This document shows positions 55,578 to 63,686 of a DNA stretch of 64,000 bases, in pieces. Position numbers and translations under genes: made by a program. This DNA comes from Actinomyces sp. oral taxon 448 str. F0400 (GTDB lineage: Bacteria > Actinomycetota > Actinomycetes > Actinomycetales > Actinomycetaceae). The notes beneath the pieces were generated by a model. The model made no database searches. It had not been told where the DNA came from and was given only the letters and a program-made list of their open reading frames with translations. The stretch lies in assembly GCF_000220835.1 (NCBI RefSeq), contig NZ_GL985606.1:2138330-2202329 (forward strand), written 5' to 3'. The number at the start of each line of letters is the position of its first letter. Positions within the stretch are counted from its first letter, which is position 1.

Positions 55578-56846
55578 TCATGAGAAGACCTTCGCGGAGT
55601 CGTCCAGGACCGAGGTGGGCACCAGGAGGCTCCCTGCGTCGACCGTGAAGTCAATCGGAATCGGGTTGCACCCGCCCTTGAACCCGATGGTGGCTGAGTT
55701 GATGGCGACGTCGCAGCGCTTGCATATGATCTTGCCGTTCTTCTCGTAGTAGCCAGCGGGGCCGCAGTTCTCGCAGGCGTCCAGACCCACCCCGTAGGCG
55801 CCTCCGTTCTTCCGGATCGCGATGAAGCGGACCTGCGTGCCGCCGGTGTCGTAGGCGAAGCGGTGCAGGTGGCCGTCGGCGATGGCATCCAGGGCAATGA
55901 CGGCGTTGCCGCCCTCGATGTCGTAGTGCTCGGGGTCGGAAAGCGTCGGCACCTCGTTGACCTTGGCGACCGCGAGGGTCCGGGTGGCTACGAGAGCGGC
56001 GAAACCGGCGGCGGCTCCCAGCGCCCAGCGGCGGGAGCGCCGGCGCTCGGCGATCTCGTGGCGCCGACGAGCGGGGTTGGGCTGGTCGGGCACGCGACGC
56101 AGCGTGGCGGCGACGGCGACGGCCATGGGAATGAGAAAGAGTCCGGCGGTCAGCAGCAGGACGGTGCTCTCGGCGTTGTTGGTCAGCCACACCATCATGC
56201 GGAACGCCTGCCCGTGAAGGTGGATGCGGCGGGCACCGTGCAGGACGGTGGCCAGCGCAGTCGCGTGCGCCAGCACGAGCAGCAGTGCGAAGACGGCGAC
56301 GATGACGCGGGTCAGGCGGACGGGCGAGCGCCGGCAGGCCCGGTAGTACAGGAAGGCGAAGACGGCCACGGCCGCCCAGGCGCCGAGGAAGCCGAGGACG
56401 CGCAGGAGCATCGTGGAGGAGAAGGTCGCCTCACCCGGTTCGATGAAGGCTGCGAGCTGGAGGATCATCTCCGGCACGGCGTCGAAGAAGGCCAGCGCGA
56501 GGGTGAGACAGGCGATCGTGTTGGCGACCGGGGCGAAACGTCCCTCCCACCCCCAGGAGGGGCGGATCACCACCACGATCAGCACGGCGAGCAGGGCGAG
56601 ATCGACGACCGTGCAGGCCTCGAGCGTGGGGATGTTGACGGCGGTGCGGGAGGTGATGACGGCGGTGGCGCGCAGCGCTGCGAAGATCGCCCCCGCGGAC
56701 AGCCCCAGAGCGGAGGTGCCCAGGCGCCAGCGGCTCGCACGGGGCCACCCCTCGGGCTGCGGGTGGCTGAGCACGACGGCCAGGGCGGCGTAGAGCAGGA
56801 AAGGCAGTGTCATCCCGCCCACGACGGAGACGAAGCGTGCCAGCAT
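55578..56846 (-). CDS. DUF2318 membrane protein with Cys-rich C-terminal domain
   Basis: Membrane protein of 422 residues with eight or so helices in the first 295 residues and a C-terminal DUF2318 domain outside. The domain has Cys358, Cys361, Cys375, Cys378 and Cys393 (ACENCG, ICKRC, GGCNP), a pattern compatible with a haem-less metal or Fe-S site. His are abundant between helices 6 and 7 (HGARRIHLHGQ). DUF2318 proteins occur with FTR1 and P19 and are thought to be redox partners. This is family context, not proof. Confidence 0.85.
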   Translation of the reverse strand: MLARFVSVVGGMTLPFLLYAALAVVLSHPQPEGWPRASRWRLGTSALGLSAGAIFAALRATAVITSRTAVNIPTLEACTVVDLALLAVLIVVVIRPSWGWEGRFAPVANTIACLTLALAFFDAVPEMILQLAAFIEPGEATFSSTMLLRVLGFLGAWAAVAVFAFLYYRACRRSPVRLTRVIVAVFALLLVLAHATALATVLHGARRIHLHGQAFRMMVWLTNNAESTVLLLTAGLFLIPMAVAVAATLRRVPDQPNPARRRHEIAERRRSRRWALGAAAGFAALVATRTLAVAKVNEVPTLSDPEHYDIEGGNAVIALDAIADGHLHRFAYDTGGTQVRFIAIRKNGGAYGVGLDACENCGPAGYYEKNGKIICKRCDVAINSATIGFKGGCNPIPIDFTVDAGSLLVPTSVLDDSAKVFS

Positions 56847-57014
56847 GTCTGATCGGTCCCTTCAAGTCGGTGCGTTCGTGGTCGGTCGGCTCCGTCCGTG
56901 CTCGGCGACGGGCAGTGCGTGCAGGCCCCGGCGGACGAGCCGCCGGCCTGCCGAGGACGGTCCGCGGGAACCGTTCCCCGGCGCGCCCGTGGTCCCGGCC
57001 CCGGGCGGGGGGAC

Positions 57015-57662
57015 TCACCACTCGTGCGGTGTGTAGTCCCAGTCCCAGGAGAGCTTGGCCGGCTCGGTCCAGAAGTCGCCCTTGACCCCGGTCTCGGGAT
57101 CGGAATGCAGAACCCAGCCGTTCTCCGCCGGACTGTGCACCGTCAGGGTCAGGACGTACTGGCCCGCGTCGGGCAGGGCGATGTTGGCTCCGTAATGCGG
57201 ACCGTCGGAGGCGTTCATCTGCATGAAAGTACCCTTGGCCTGCCCGTTATTGGCGACCGCGCCACTCGTCTTGTCGGTGATCTCGTAGTCGATGGTCAGG
57301 CCGGGGACGAAGTCGCCGACGCCGTAGCCGAGCGTGTTGCCCTCCAGACCGGAGGCATCCGCCTCCAGGTGGAAGTTCGCCTCAGAGGCGCTCAGCGCCA
57401 TGCCGGAGGGCTTCATGTCGACGGGCTGGAAGTAGACGACGGAGATGTTGACCTGGTCCTCGATCTGCTTGTCGCCCTCGTCTCCGACGGGGTACTCCTC
57501 AAAGCCGGCGCCGGAGTCCTGCCCCTCCTGCGCACCCTGGGAGGCGGAGTCACCGGATGCGGCGGTGGAGGTGCTGTTGGAGCCGCCGCAGGCGGTCAGG
57601 CCGAGGCTTCCGGCGAGGACGAGCGCGCCAATGGCGCTGATGAGCTTGGGATTGGTACGCAT
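57015..57662 (-). CDS. P19-type iron-binding lipoprotein
   Basis: High-affinity periplasmic-type metal protein of 215 residues. The signal ends in a lipobox (LTAC, Cys25) followed by a Ser/Gly linker; the P19 domain (about 55-215) has YFQPVDMKPSGMALS, FMQMNASDGPHYGANIAL and TVHSPAENGWVLHSDPE. Met and His in these motifs are the family metal ligands. ATG 57662 has AAGGAA upstream. It is downstream of ftr1 and probably hands iron to it. Confidence 0.9.
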   Translation of the reverse strand: MRTNPKLISAIGALVLAGSLGLTACGGSNSTSTAASGDSASQGAQEGQDSGAGFEEYPVGDEGDKQIEDQVNISVVYFQPVDMKPSGMALSASEANFHLEADASGLEGNTLGYGVGDFVPGLTIDYEITDKTSGAVANNGQAKGTFMQMNASDGPHYGANIALPDAGQYVLTLTVHSPAENGWVLHSDPETGVKGDFWTEPAKLSWDWDYTPHEW

Positions 57663-57780
57663 GAGGTTTCCTTGCTTGCGTTGGGGACGCGCCGCCGGGC
57701 GGCGGGCGTCGGTCTCCCGGCGGGCCCCTGGGAGCGGGCCGGGAAGTTCTGGGAGTCGTGGGGTGGGAGGGGCAGGACGC

Positions 57781-59730
57781 TCAGCTCTCCTCGACTTCCG
57801 GGCCGGCGCCGCCCCCGGTCGGCGCGGGAGCATCACCGAAATCTCGGCGAACCGGGTCATGACCGACCGGATCCTCCTCATCGGCGCAAGCGGAGGGGGC
57901 CGGCTCGCCCGCCCCGTCCGCCGAGCCGGTCGATGCGGCCGGGCCGGTGTCCTCCGCGGCCGCCGCCTCGACCGCCTCAACCCGCTCCTCACGGCGCCGA
58001 CGCACCGTGGAGACGACGAACAGGACGACGACGACGGCCGCCATGACCGCCTGGGCCACGAGAGTCTGCTTGTAGGGGTAAAGGCCGAGGTAGTCGTAGG
58101 TGGGCCAGCCGGGCAGGTAGGAGGCGGGCACAACGTCACCCTCGACGAGGGCGTGAACACCGCCGCCGGCGAAGATGATGACGAGAACCGCCATGATGAA
58201 GCTGGTGATCGCGAAGAAGGGACGCAGCGGGATCTTCACGCTGGTGAAGCGGATGATCAGGAAGATCACGACCAGGCAGACCGCACCGGCGGCGAAACCC
58301 TGCCAGATGCTGGCGGACCCGGAGGGATCCATGGTGAACAGGGCCTCGTAGAACATGACCGTCTCGGCTCCTTCGCGGAAGACCGCGAGGAAGGACAGGG
58401 AGGCCAGCGCCCAGAAGCCGCCGGAGGAGATCGAGGCCTCGGTCCTGTCCTTGATGTAGGCGTTCCAGGAGGAGACGGAGGACTTGGAGAGCATCCAGTT
58501 GCTCGTGAACAGCAGCATCGCCATGGCGATGAGCGCGACGACGCCCTCGAGGACCTCCTGGTGGGCATCGGCGGAGTTGTACAGGAGGGCGAAGAGGACG
58601 GCGACGACGCCCGATCCGATCAGTCCCAGGAGAATGCCCGCGTAGATGAACTTGACGCGATCCTTCATGCCCGCTCTGACCAGGTAGGCGATGACGGCGG
58701 CCACGACGAGGATCGCCTCGAGTCCCTCGCGCAGCAGGATGATGAACGCCTGACCGAAGGAGCCGGTGAAGAAGGCCTTGACCGGGTTGACGCCCGCCGC
58801 GGCGCCGCTGTCGAGAGTGGCCGCGTCCTGGGTCAGCATGTCCTTGAGCTGCTGGGCGTTAGAGGTCACCGTGGAGGAGTCCGCTCCCTCGAGCATGGCC
58901 TGGCGGACGACCTTGAACTGATTCTCCACCTGGGAGACGCGATCGCCGGAGATCGCCGACATGACGGTCTTCTCGAAGCCGAGCTTCTCGTAGTACCCGT
59001 AGTAGGCCTTGTTGACCAGTTCCGCGCCGCCCTGGCCGTCGCCGTTGCCGGCCTTGTCGACGCCCTGGTCGATCAGCGGCGTCATCTCGTCGGCGACCTC
59101 GGTCCAGGTGCGGCCCTGGCGCCCCTCGTTGACCTCCTGACTGTTGGCCTGGATCTCAGCGCGCTGAGTGGCGACGGCGTCCGCCTGGGCTGCCGCGTAG
59201 TCCCGCGGTGAAGCCAGGGAGCTCGTGGCATCGAGGCTGGCGGCGGAGTCGGCCACGGAGGACTTCAGAGAGGCGGCGTCGGCGGCGAGCGCGTCGTCGC
59301 CGACCTTGTAGGCCCGGGTGCGCAAATCCGCGAAGGACTGCTGCTGCGAGGTTGACGTATCCTGACCGAGGTTGTCCTGAACGACGCGCCCCAGGTTCGA
59401 GGCCACGTAATCGGTCGAGTAGGCCTTCTGGAAGGTGGCGGCGGCGCCGGCGGTGTTGCCCGACCGGTACTGCTCCAGCGCCCCGTCGAGGTCGGCCGAC
59501 ACAGCGACGGCGACGGCGCTCCAGGTGTCGTAGTCGGTGGCGGTGCCCGCCTGGGAGGAGTCGGCACTCGCAGTGGCCGATCCCGACTCCTCGGCACGTG
59601 CGCCGCCGGAGTGAACCAGCGTCAGTGAGGCGAGCGTGACCAGGAACACCGCGACCAGGACGAGCGGTGTCCCACGGCGGCGCACGTGTTCGTTCGAGGC
59701 CGGGGGGAGGGCGGAGGGGATGTAGGACAT
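57781..59730 (-). CDS. FTR1-family iron permease with large N-terminal extracellular domain
   Basis: Membrane iron importer of 649 residues. A signal-like helix (LVLVAVFLVTLASLTLVH) is followed by an extracellular helical domain of about 270 residues, then the seven-helix FTR1 core. The iron-translocation REXXE motifs are REGLE (334-338) and REGAE (452-456); the second keeps the Arg and both acidic residues (RExxE). A disordered acidic C-terminal tail of about 60 residues ends the protein. It heads the iron operon and is divergent from apbE. Confidence 0.93.
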   Translation of the reverse strand: MSYIPSALPPASNEHVRRRGTPLVLVAVFLVTLASLTLVHSGGARAEESGSATASADSSQAGTATDYDTWSAVAVAVSADLDGALEQYRSGNTAGAAATFQKAYSTDYVASNLGRVVQDNLGQDTSTSQQQSFADLRTRAYKVGDDALAADAASLKSSVADSAASLDATSSLASPRDYAAAQADAVATQRAEIQANSQEVNEGRQGRTWTEVADEMTPLIDQGVDKAGNGDGQGGAELVNKAYYGYYEKLGFEKTVMSAISGDRVSQVENQFKVVRQAMLEGADSSTVTSNAQQLKDMLTQDAATLDSGAAAGVNPVKAFFTGSFGQAFIILLREGLEAILVVAAVIAYLVRAGMKDRVKFIYAGILLGLIGSGVVAVLFALLYNSADAHQEVLEGVVALIAMAMLLFTSNWMLSKSSVSSWNAYIKDRTEASISSGGFWALASLSFLAVFREGAETVMFYEALFTMDPSGSASIWQGFAAGAVCLVVIFLIIRFTSVKIPLRPFFAITSFIMAVLVIIFAGGGVHALVEGDVVPASYLPGWPTYDYLGLYPYKQTLVAQAVMAAVVVVLFVVSTVRRRREERVEAVEAAAAEDTGPAASTGSADGAGEPAPSACADEEDPVGHDPVRRDFGDAPAPTGGGAGPEVEES

Positions 59731-59856
59731 CGATGCGGTCTTTCACGCGACACTGACGGGTACCGGGAGCCTCAATTGATGACGCCGATATAACAGTATG
59801 AGATTAGGCTTCCCTGGTAGCCGAAGACAAATCATCACCGTCAGGAGACGCACGTC
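59731..59856. promoter_or_regulatory. Divergent promoter region of ftr1 operon and apbE
   Basis: AT-rich relative to its surroundings. TAGGCT (59805-59810) is a possible plus-strand -10 for apbE, followed by a 46-nt leader and GGAG. ATTAGGCTT (59803-59811) resembles half of a DtxR/IdeR site but no good second arm is present. Iron control is expected from the genes but not shown. Confidence 0.4.
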
Positions 59857-60894
59857 GTGTCATGTCCACCTGCGAGCGCGGCCCCGCCCGAGCCGTATCC
59901 CGGTCACGACCCCGGCCCGCTGAGCCGGCGGTGGTGCTTTAGAGCGACCGGGACGCGGTGGCAGCTCCTCACCGCATCCCCGCTGTCGAGTGCTCTGCGC
60001 ACTCACCTGACCGCGCTCGTGGCCGACTTCGAGGATGTGTGGTCCCGGTTCCGCCCTGATTCCCTGATCCGCCGGGCCGCCGATGGACGCCTGGGCGCCG
60101 GAGCTCTGACACTCGATCTCCCACCCGGCTCCGCCGTGCTGCTCGACCTGTACGACCGGGTCCACCGCGCCACGGGGGGCCGGGTCGACCCGCTGGTGGG
60201 CGCCGACCTGATCGAGCTCGGCTACGACCCCGATTACTCCTTCACCGTCCGCCGCGGCGCCGCCTCCCGCCTGGGCGCGGCTCATGGACGCGCCACCTGG
60301 GCGCGGGACGCCCGCCACGACGGCGACCGCCTGCACCTGGCCCGACCAACCCTGATCGACGTCGGCGCGGTCGGCAAGGGCTTCCTCGTCGATATTCTCT
60401 TCCACGAGCTGCGCGCCGCCGACGTCGGCGCCTTCGTCATCGACGGTTCGGGCGACCTGCGGGTCTCCTCCCCCGAGCCGGTGCGCATCGGTCTGGAGGA
60501 CCCGCGCCGGACGGGCCGGGTGATCGGGGTGGTTTCCCTCGCCGACGCGGCGGTGTGCGCCTCCGCCGTCAACCGCCGGTCCTGGGGTGATGGACTGCAC
60601 CACCTTCTGGACGCCCGGAGCGGCCTGCCGGTCCGCGGCGCACTCGCCTCCTGGGCCATGGCCGCGACCTGCGCCGAGGCCGACGCTCTGGCTACCGCCC
60701 TGTTCCTCACCTCTCCGCAGGAGCTGGCCCGGGCGGGTTTCCGCTACGACTTCGTCCTTATGAGGACCGACGGCTCCGTCGCGCTCTCGCGGGGCTTCGC
60801 GGACATCCCCGGCGAGATCTTCACCGCCCGAACCGATCAAACGGACGAGGCGGACGGGACCCAACGAGCGCGCGGGGATCTGGCGTCGGCGTAG
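59857..60894 (+). CDS. ApbE-family FAD:protein FMN transferase
   Basis: Transfers FMN from FAD to a Thr/Ser in target proteins. The 345-residue protein has a TGTRWQL N-terminal motif, LIDVGAVGKGFLVD (FAD-binding DxGxxxKG type) and VIDGSGDLRVS. AAVCASAVNRRSWGDGLHHLLDARSGLPV matches the catalytic His/Asp region. There is no signal peptide or lipobox, unlike many ApbE, so it may act in the cytoplasm or leave by another route. GTG 59857 follows GGAG. Its neighbour operon encodes an FMN_bind lipoprotein, the likely substrate. Its 3' end overlaps the remnant of a GlxA gene. Confidence 0.87.
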   Translation: MSCPPASAAPPEPYPGHDPGPLSRRWCFRATGTRWQLLTASPLSSALRTHLTALVADFEDVWSRFRPDSLIRRAADGRLGAGALTLDLPPGSAVLLDLYDRVHRATGGRVDPLVGADLIELGYDPDYSFTVRRGAASRLGAAHGRATWARDARHDGDRLHLARPTLIDVGAVGKGFLVDILFHELRAADVGAFVIDGSGDLRVSSPEPVRIGLEDPRRTGRVIGVVSLADAAVCASAVNRRSWGDGLHHLLDARSGLPVRGALASWAMAATCAEADALATALFLTSPQELARAGFRYDFVLMRTDGSVALSRGFADIPGEIFTARTDQTDEADGTQRARGDLASA

Positions 60895-61775
60895 CCGACG
60901 GCCCGGGCGGCCTCCTCCCAGGAAGCCTCCTGGGAGTGGAGTCGTTCGGCTCGTTCCCGGCGTACGGCTCGGGCGTAGGCCTGAGGGCTCAGTCCCGCCG
61001 CCGCGGCGAAGCGCCGGGGCAGGGTTCTTCTGCTCGCCCCGAGGTCGCGAGCGAGCGCATCCAATGTCCAGGGCAGCCGGTCGGGGTCGTCGAGAATGTC
61101 CTGAGCGCAGTGGACGAGTTCATCCATGTGGCTGCGGTGGGCGAGCACGACCGACCGCTGCGAGGCCGACCCGGGCCTTGAGACGGGCACGACGAGGCGG
61201 CGGGCCACTCCGGCTGCCAGTGCCGGCCCATAGTCATGAGCGACGATATGACGATATGGAGCGCCAGGTCCGTGCCGCTGGCGATACCGGCGGACGTGCG
61301 CCCCCGCTCCTCGCAGGTGAACAGGACGTCCCCGGGCACACGGATACCGCGACACCCCGCGCCAACACCTCGGTCAGGTCGTGACGGGTAGTGGCCGTGC
61401 GCCCCTCCAGGAGGCCGGCCTCGGCGAGCGCGAAGGCTCGGCGCACACGGAGGCGAGATGACCGCCGCGTTCCCAATACCGACAAAGCCGGTCGAGCACA
61501 CCGGACGACAGGACGTCGAGAACCGCCCCCCGGCCCGGGCCCTCCACCCGGGGACGATGACGAGGTCTCCCTCCCCGAGTGCCGGCCAACTGGTCGGGGC
61601 TGTCAGCCCCAGCCCCTGGTGAGTTTCGGTGCCGGAACGCTCGGCGACGTAGGAGAGCGCGTAGCCAGCCCCAGCCTCGGCCGCGCTGGTGAAGACCTGG
61701 GCGGGGCCGACGACGTCCATGAGGTGCACGCGCTCGGGCAGGACGATGAGGACCGACGGTTCGGGGCCACGGGCT
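60837..61775 (-). pseudogene. GlxA-family AraC-type regulator, multiply frameshifted
   Basis: Remains of a DJ-1/PfpI plus AraC-type regulator. Its pieces lie in different minus frames: near 61729 an N-terminal domain (HLMDVVGPAQVFTSAAEAGAGY), then VLDVLSSGVLDRLCRYWERGGHLASVC, RAFALAEAGLLEGRTATTRHDLTEV, VLFTCEERGRTSAGIASGTDLALH and, near 61200-60840, HMDELVHCAQDILDDP with a helix-turn-helix (LDALARDLGASRRTLPRRFAAAAGLSP). At least four shifts are needed. The second helix-turn-helix is truncated where the apbE coding end begins. No intact start is found. Confidence 0.85.
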
Positions 61776-61969
61776 CAGCCTCCTACGATCCGTTCCACGG
61801 TGGTGATCGTCGCGAAGCGACCCGGTTCATCGTGGTGAAAGCGTTGTGGCTGGCCTTTGTGACTGTGATCTCACCATCTGCGGCGGACAGCCCTGACTGG
61901 AGCGCCACCGGGCTGCCGTCCGGCACCGACCCGGATTGCGGAGCCGGTGCCGGAGACGCGCCCGAGGGC

Positions 61970-62974
61970 TCAGAGGCGCTCACCGATCTTCTGGGAGAAC
62001 TCGACCAGACGGTTGGAGAAGCCCCATTCGTTGTCGTACCAGCCGAAGACCTTGACCTGAGCTCCCATGACCTGGGTGATGGGGGCATCGAAGATCGAGG
62101 AGTGCGGGTTGCCGACGATGTCGCGCGAGACGATCGGCGCCTCGGAGTACTGCAGGTAGCCGGCCAGCGGGCCGCTGGAGGCGGCCTCGCGGAAGGCGGC
62201 ATCGACCTCCTCCGCCGTCGTCCGGCGAGTGGTGACCGCTGTGAGCTCGGTGAGTGATCCGACCGGGATCGGCACCCGCAGCGCCGCACCGGTCAGACGG
62301 CCGTCGAGCTCGGGGATGACCAGGCCGATGGCCCGGGCGGCCCCGGAGGAAGTCGGGACGATCGACTCGGCGGCGGCTCGCGCCCGGCGCATGTCCCGGT
62401 GGGGCGCGTCCTGGATGCGCTGGTCACCGGTGTAGGCGTGGACCGTGGTCATCAAGCCGGTCTCGATCCCGACGGCGTCGTTGAGGACCTTGGCCAGCGG
62501 TGCCAGCGAGTTCGTCGTGCACGAGCCATTGGAGAACACGTCGGCGTCGTCCACGTCCAGACGGTCGTCGTTCACGCCCAGGACGAAGGTGGGCACGTCC
62601 CCCTTCGCGGGCGCGGAGACGACGACCTTCCTCGCTCCGCCCTTCAGGTGCAGGGCGGCCTTGTCCCGAGTGGTGAAGAAGCCGGTCGACTCGATCACGA
62701 CATCGGCCCCGACCTCGCCCCAGGGGATCCGGGCCGGGTCCGATTCGGAGAAGACCTCGATGGTCCGATCCGAGACCCGCAGACCATCGTCCTGAACGGC
62801 GACGCCGTCGAGGTGACCGCTGATCGAGTCCCACTCCAGAAGGGTGGCGAGAGTCGCGGCGTCGGTGAGGTCGTTGACGGCGACGACCTCGACGTCCGCG
62901 CCGGTGGCCAGGGCGGCGCGCAGGTAGGTGCGTCCGATGCGGCCGAAGCCGTTGATACCGATGCGAATAGTCAT
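61970..62974 (-). CDS. gap: Glyceraldehyde-3-phosphate dehydrogenase
   Basis: Glycolytic NAD-dependent enzyme of 334 residues. MTIRIGINGFGRIGRTYLRA is the NAD motif with Asp35 of VNDLT selecting NAD. The active site is SNGSCTTNS with catalytic Cys152; the usual form is SNASCTTNC, so both flanking changes are unusual. HAYTGDQRIQDAPHRDMRRARAAA and WYDNEWGFSNR are conserved. ATG 62974 (AGGAGAG upstream) overlaps the TetR stop (ATGA), so it is co-translated with that regulator and not with pgk/tpi. It may be a secondary paralogue under special control. Confidence 0.94.
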   Translation of the reverse strand: MTIRIGINGFGRIGRTYLRAALATGADVEVVAVNDLTDAATLATLLEWDSISGHLDGVAVQDDGLRVSDRTIEVFSESDPARIPWGEVGADVVIESTGFFTTRDKAALHLKGGARKVVVSAPAKGDVPTFVLGVNDDRLDVDDADVFSNGSCTTNSLAPLAKVLNDAVGIETGLMTTVHAYTGDQRIQDAPHRDMRRARAAAESIVPTSSGAARAIGLVIPELDGRLTGAALRVPIPVGSLTELTAVTTRRTTAEEVDAAFREAASSGPLAGYLQYSEAPIVSRDIVGNPHSSIFDAPITQVMGAQVKVFGWYDNEWGFSNRLVEFSQKIGERL

Positions 62975-63621
62975 GATTTCTCTCCTTGCGGTGCGGTACG
63001 GCCGACCCCGGCGAGCACAGGAGCCGGTGAGGGATCCGAGAGAGCCGCGGTCGGCGCACTCCCCCCGGCAGCGCCGAGCAGCTCGAGGGCCCCCTGGGCG
63101 GCGGCCTGGTAGGGAGTCGGATCCTGCCGGGCGATGGACAGGACGTACCCTCCCTGGAGGACGGCGACGAGCATGTAGGCCAGGCGCTCGGGGTCGAGAC
63201 CGCTCGGCAGCTCGCCCGCAGTGATCGCCGCTCCGATGACGACGACCAGCTTCTCGTGCAGCCGGTCGAAGGCCTGAGCGACGACGGCACGGAGCTCGTC
63301 GTCGGCCATGACGGCCCTGTCCTGAGCCATCCGCCCCACCCTGCAACCCCTGAGGGCCTGGCGGGGCAGACTGATGTAAGCGGTGAGCGCCTCCAGAGGA
63401 TCGTCGGAGCTCTCGAGCGCGGCGTCGGAGACCTCGGACTGCTTCTGACAGTTATGACGCAGGGCCGCAAGACCCAAGTCGCGCTTGGTCGGGAAGTAGT
63501 GGTACATGCTCCCCTGCCCGACGCCCGACAGCTCGCGGACCTCCCGCGGACTGGTGGTGCTGTAGCCGTGCTTCCACATCAGCTCGCCCATCGCCTCCAC
63601 CAATCTTTCCTTGGAACTCAT
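62971..63621 (-). CDS. TetR-family transcriptional regulator
   Basis: Regulator of 216 residues. The N-terminal helix-turn-helix (1-50) reads SSKERLVEAMGELMWKHGYSTTSPREVRELSGVGQGSMYHYFPTKRDL, close to TetR regulators of the YxaF/LmrA type. The ligand domain follows (51-180). The last 35 residues are Ala/Pro-rich. ATG 63621 lies 6 nt after TAGACT, and a perfect palindrome covers the expected -35 region. Its stop overlaps gap. The neighbouring MFS gene is an additional candidate target. Confidence 0.88.
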   Translation of the reverse strand: MSSKERLVEAMGELMWKHGYSTTSPREVRELSGVGQGSMYHYFPTKRDLGLAALRHNCQKQSEVSDAALESSDDPLEALTAYISLPRQALRGCRVGRMAQDRAVMADDELRAVVAQAFDRLHEKLVVVIGAAITAGELPSGLDPERLAYMLVAVLQGGYVLSIARQDPTPYQAAAQGALELLGAAGGSAPTAALSDPSPAPVLAGVGRTAPQGEKS

Positions 63622-63633
63622 ACGCCGAGTCTA
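63621..63633 (-). promoter_or_regulatory. Candidate leaderless promoter of tetR-gap
   Basis: Minus-strand TAGACT (63628-63633) is 6 nt from the tetR ATG. No Shine-Dalgarno is present. Confidence 0.45.
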
Positions 63634-63647
63634 CCCGGCGGCACTCA

Positions 63648-63680
63648 GTGTACCTACTTCAAGGTACACATTCATTGTGT
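63648..63680. promoter_or_regulatory. Operator-like palindromes upstream of tetR
   Basis: GTGTACCT-acttca-AGGTACAC (63648-63669) is a perfect 8-bp inverted repeat placed at the -35 region of the tetR promoter. A second, overlapping repeat ACACA-ttcat-TGTGT (63666-63680) follows. Size and position are those of a TetR dimer site; autorepression is inferred. Confidence 0.7.
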
Positions 63681-63686
63681 CTTCCC

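Noticed and set aside
59796-59825. DtxR/IdeR iron box upstream of ftr1/apbE
   Set aside because: Only one half-site (TTAGGCTT) fits; the other arm lacks the expected symmetry, so it is not called as an operator.
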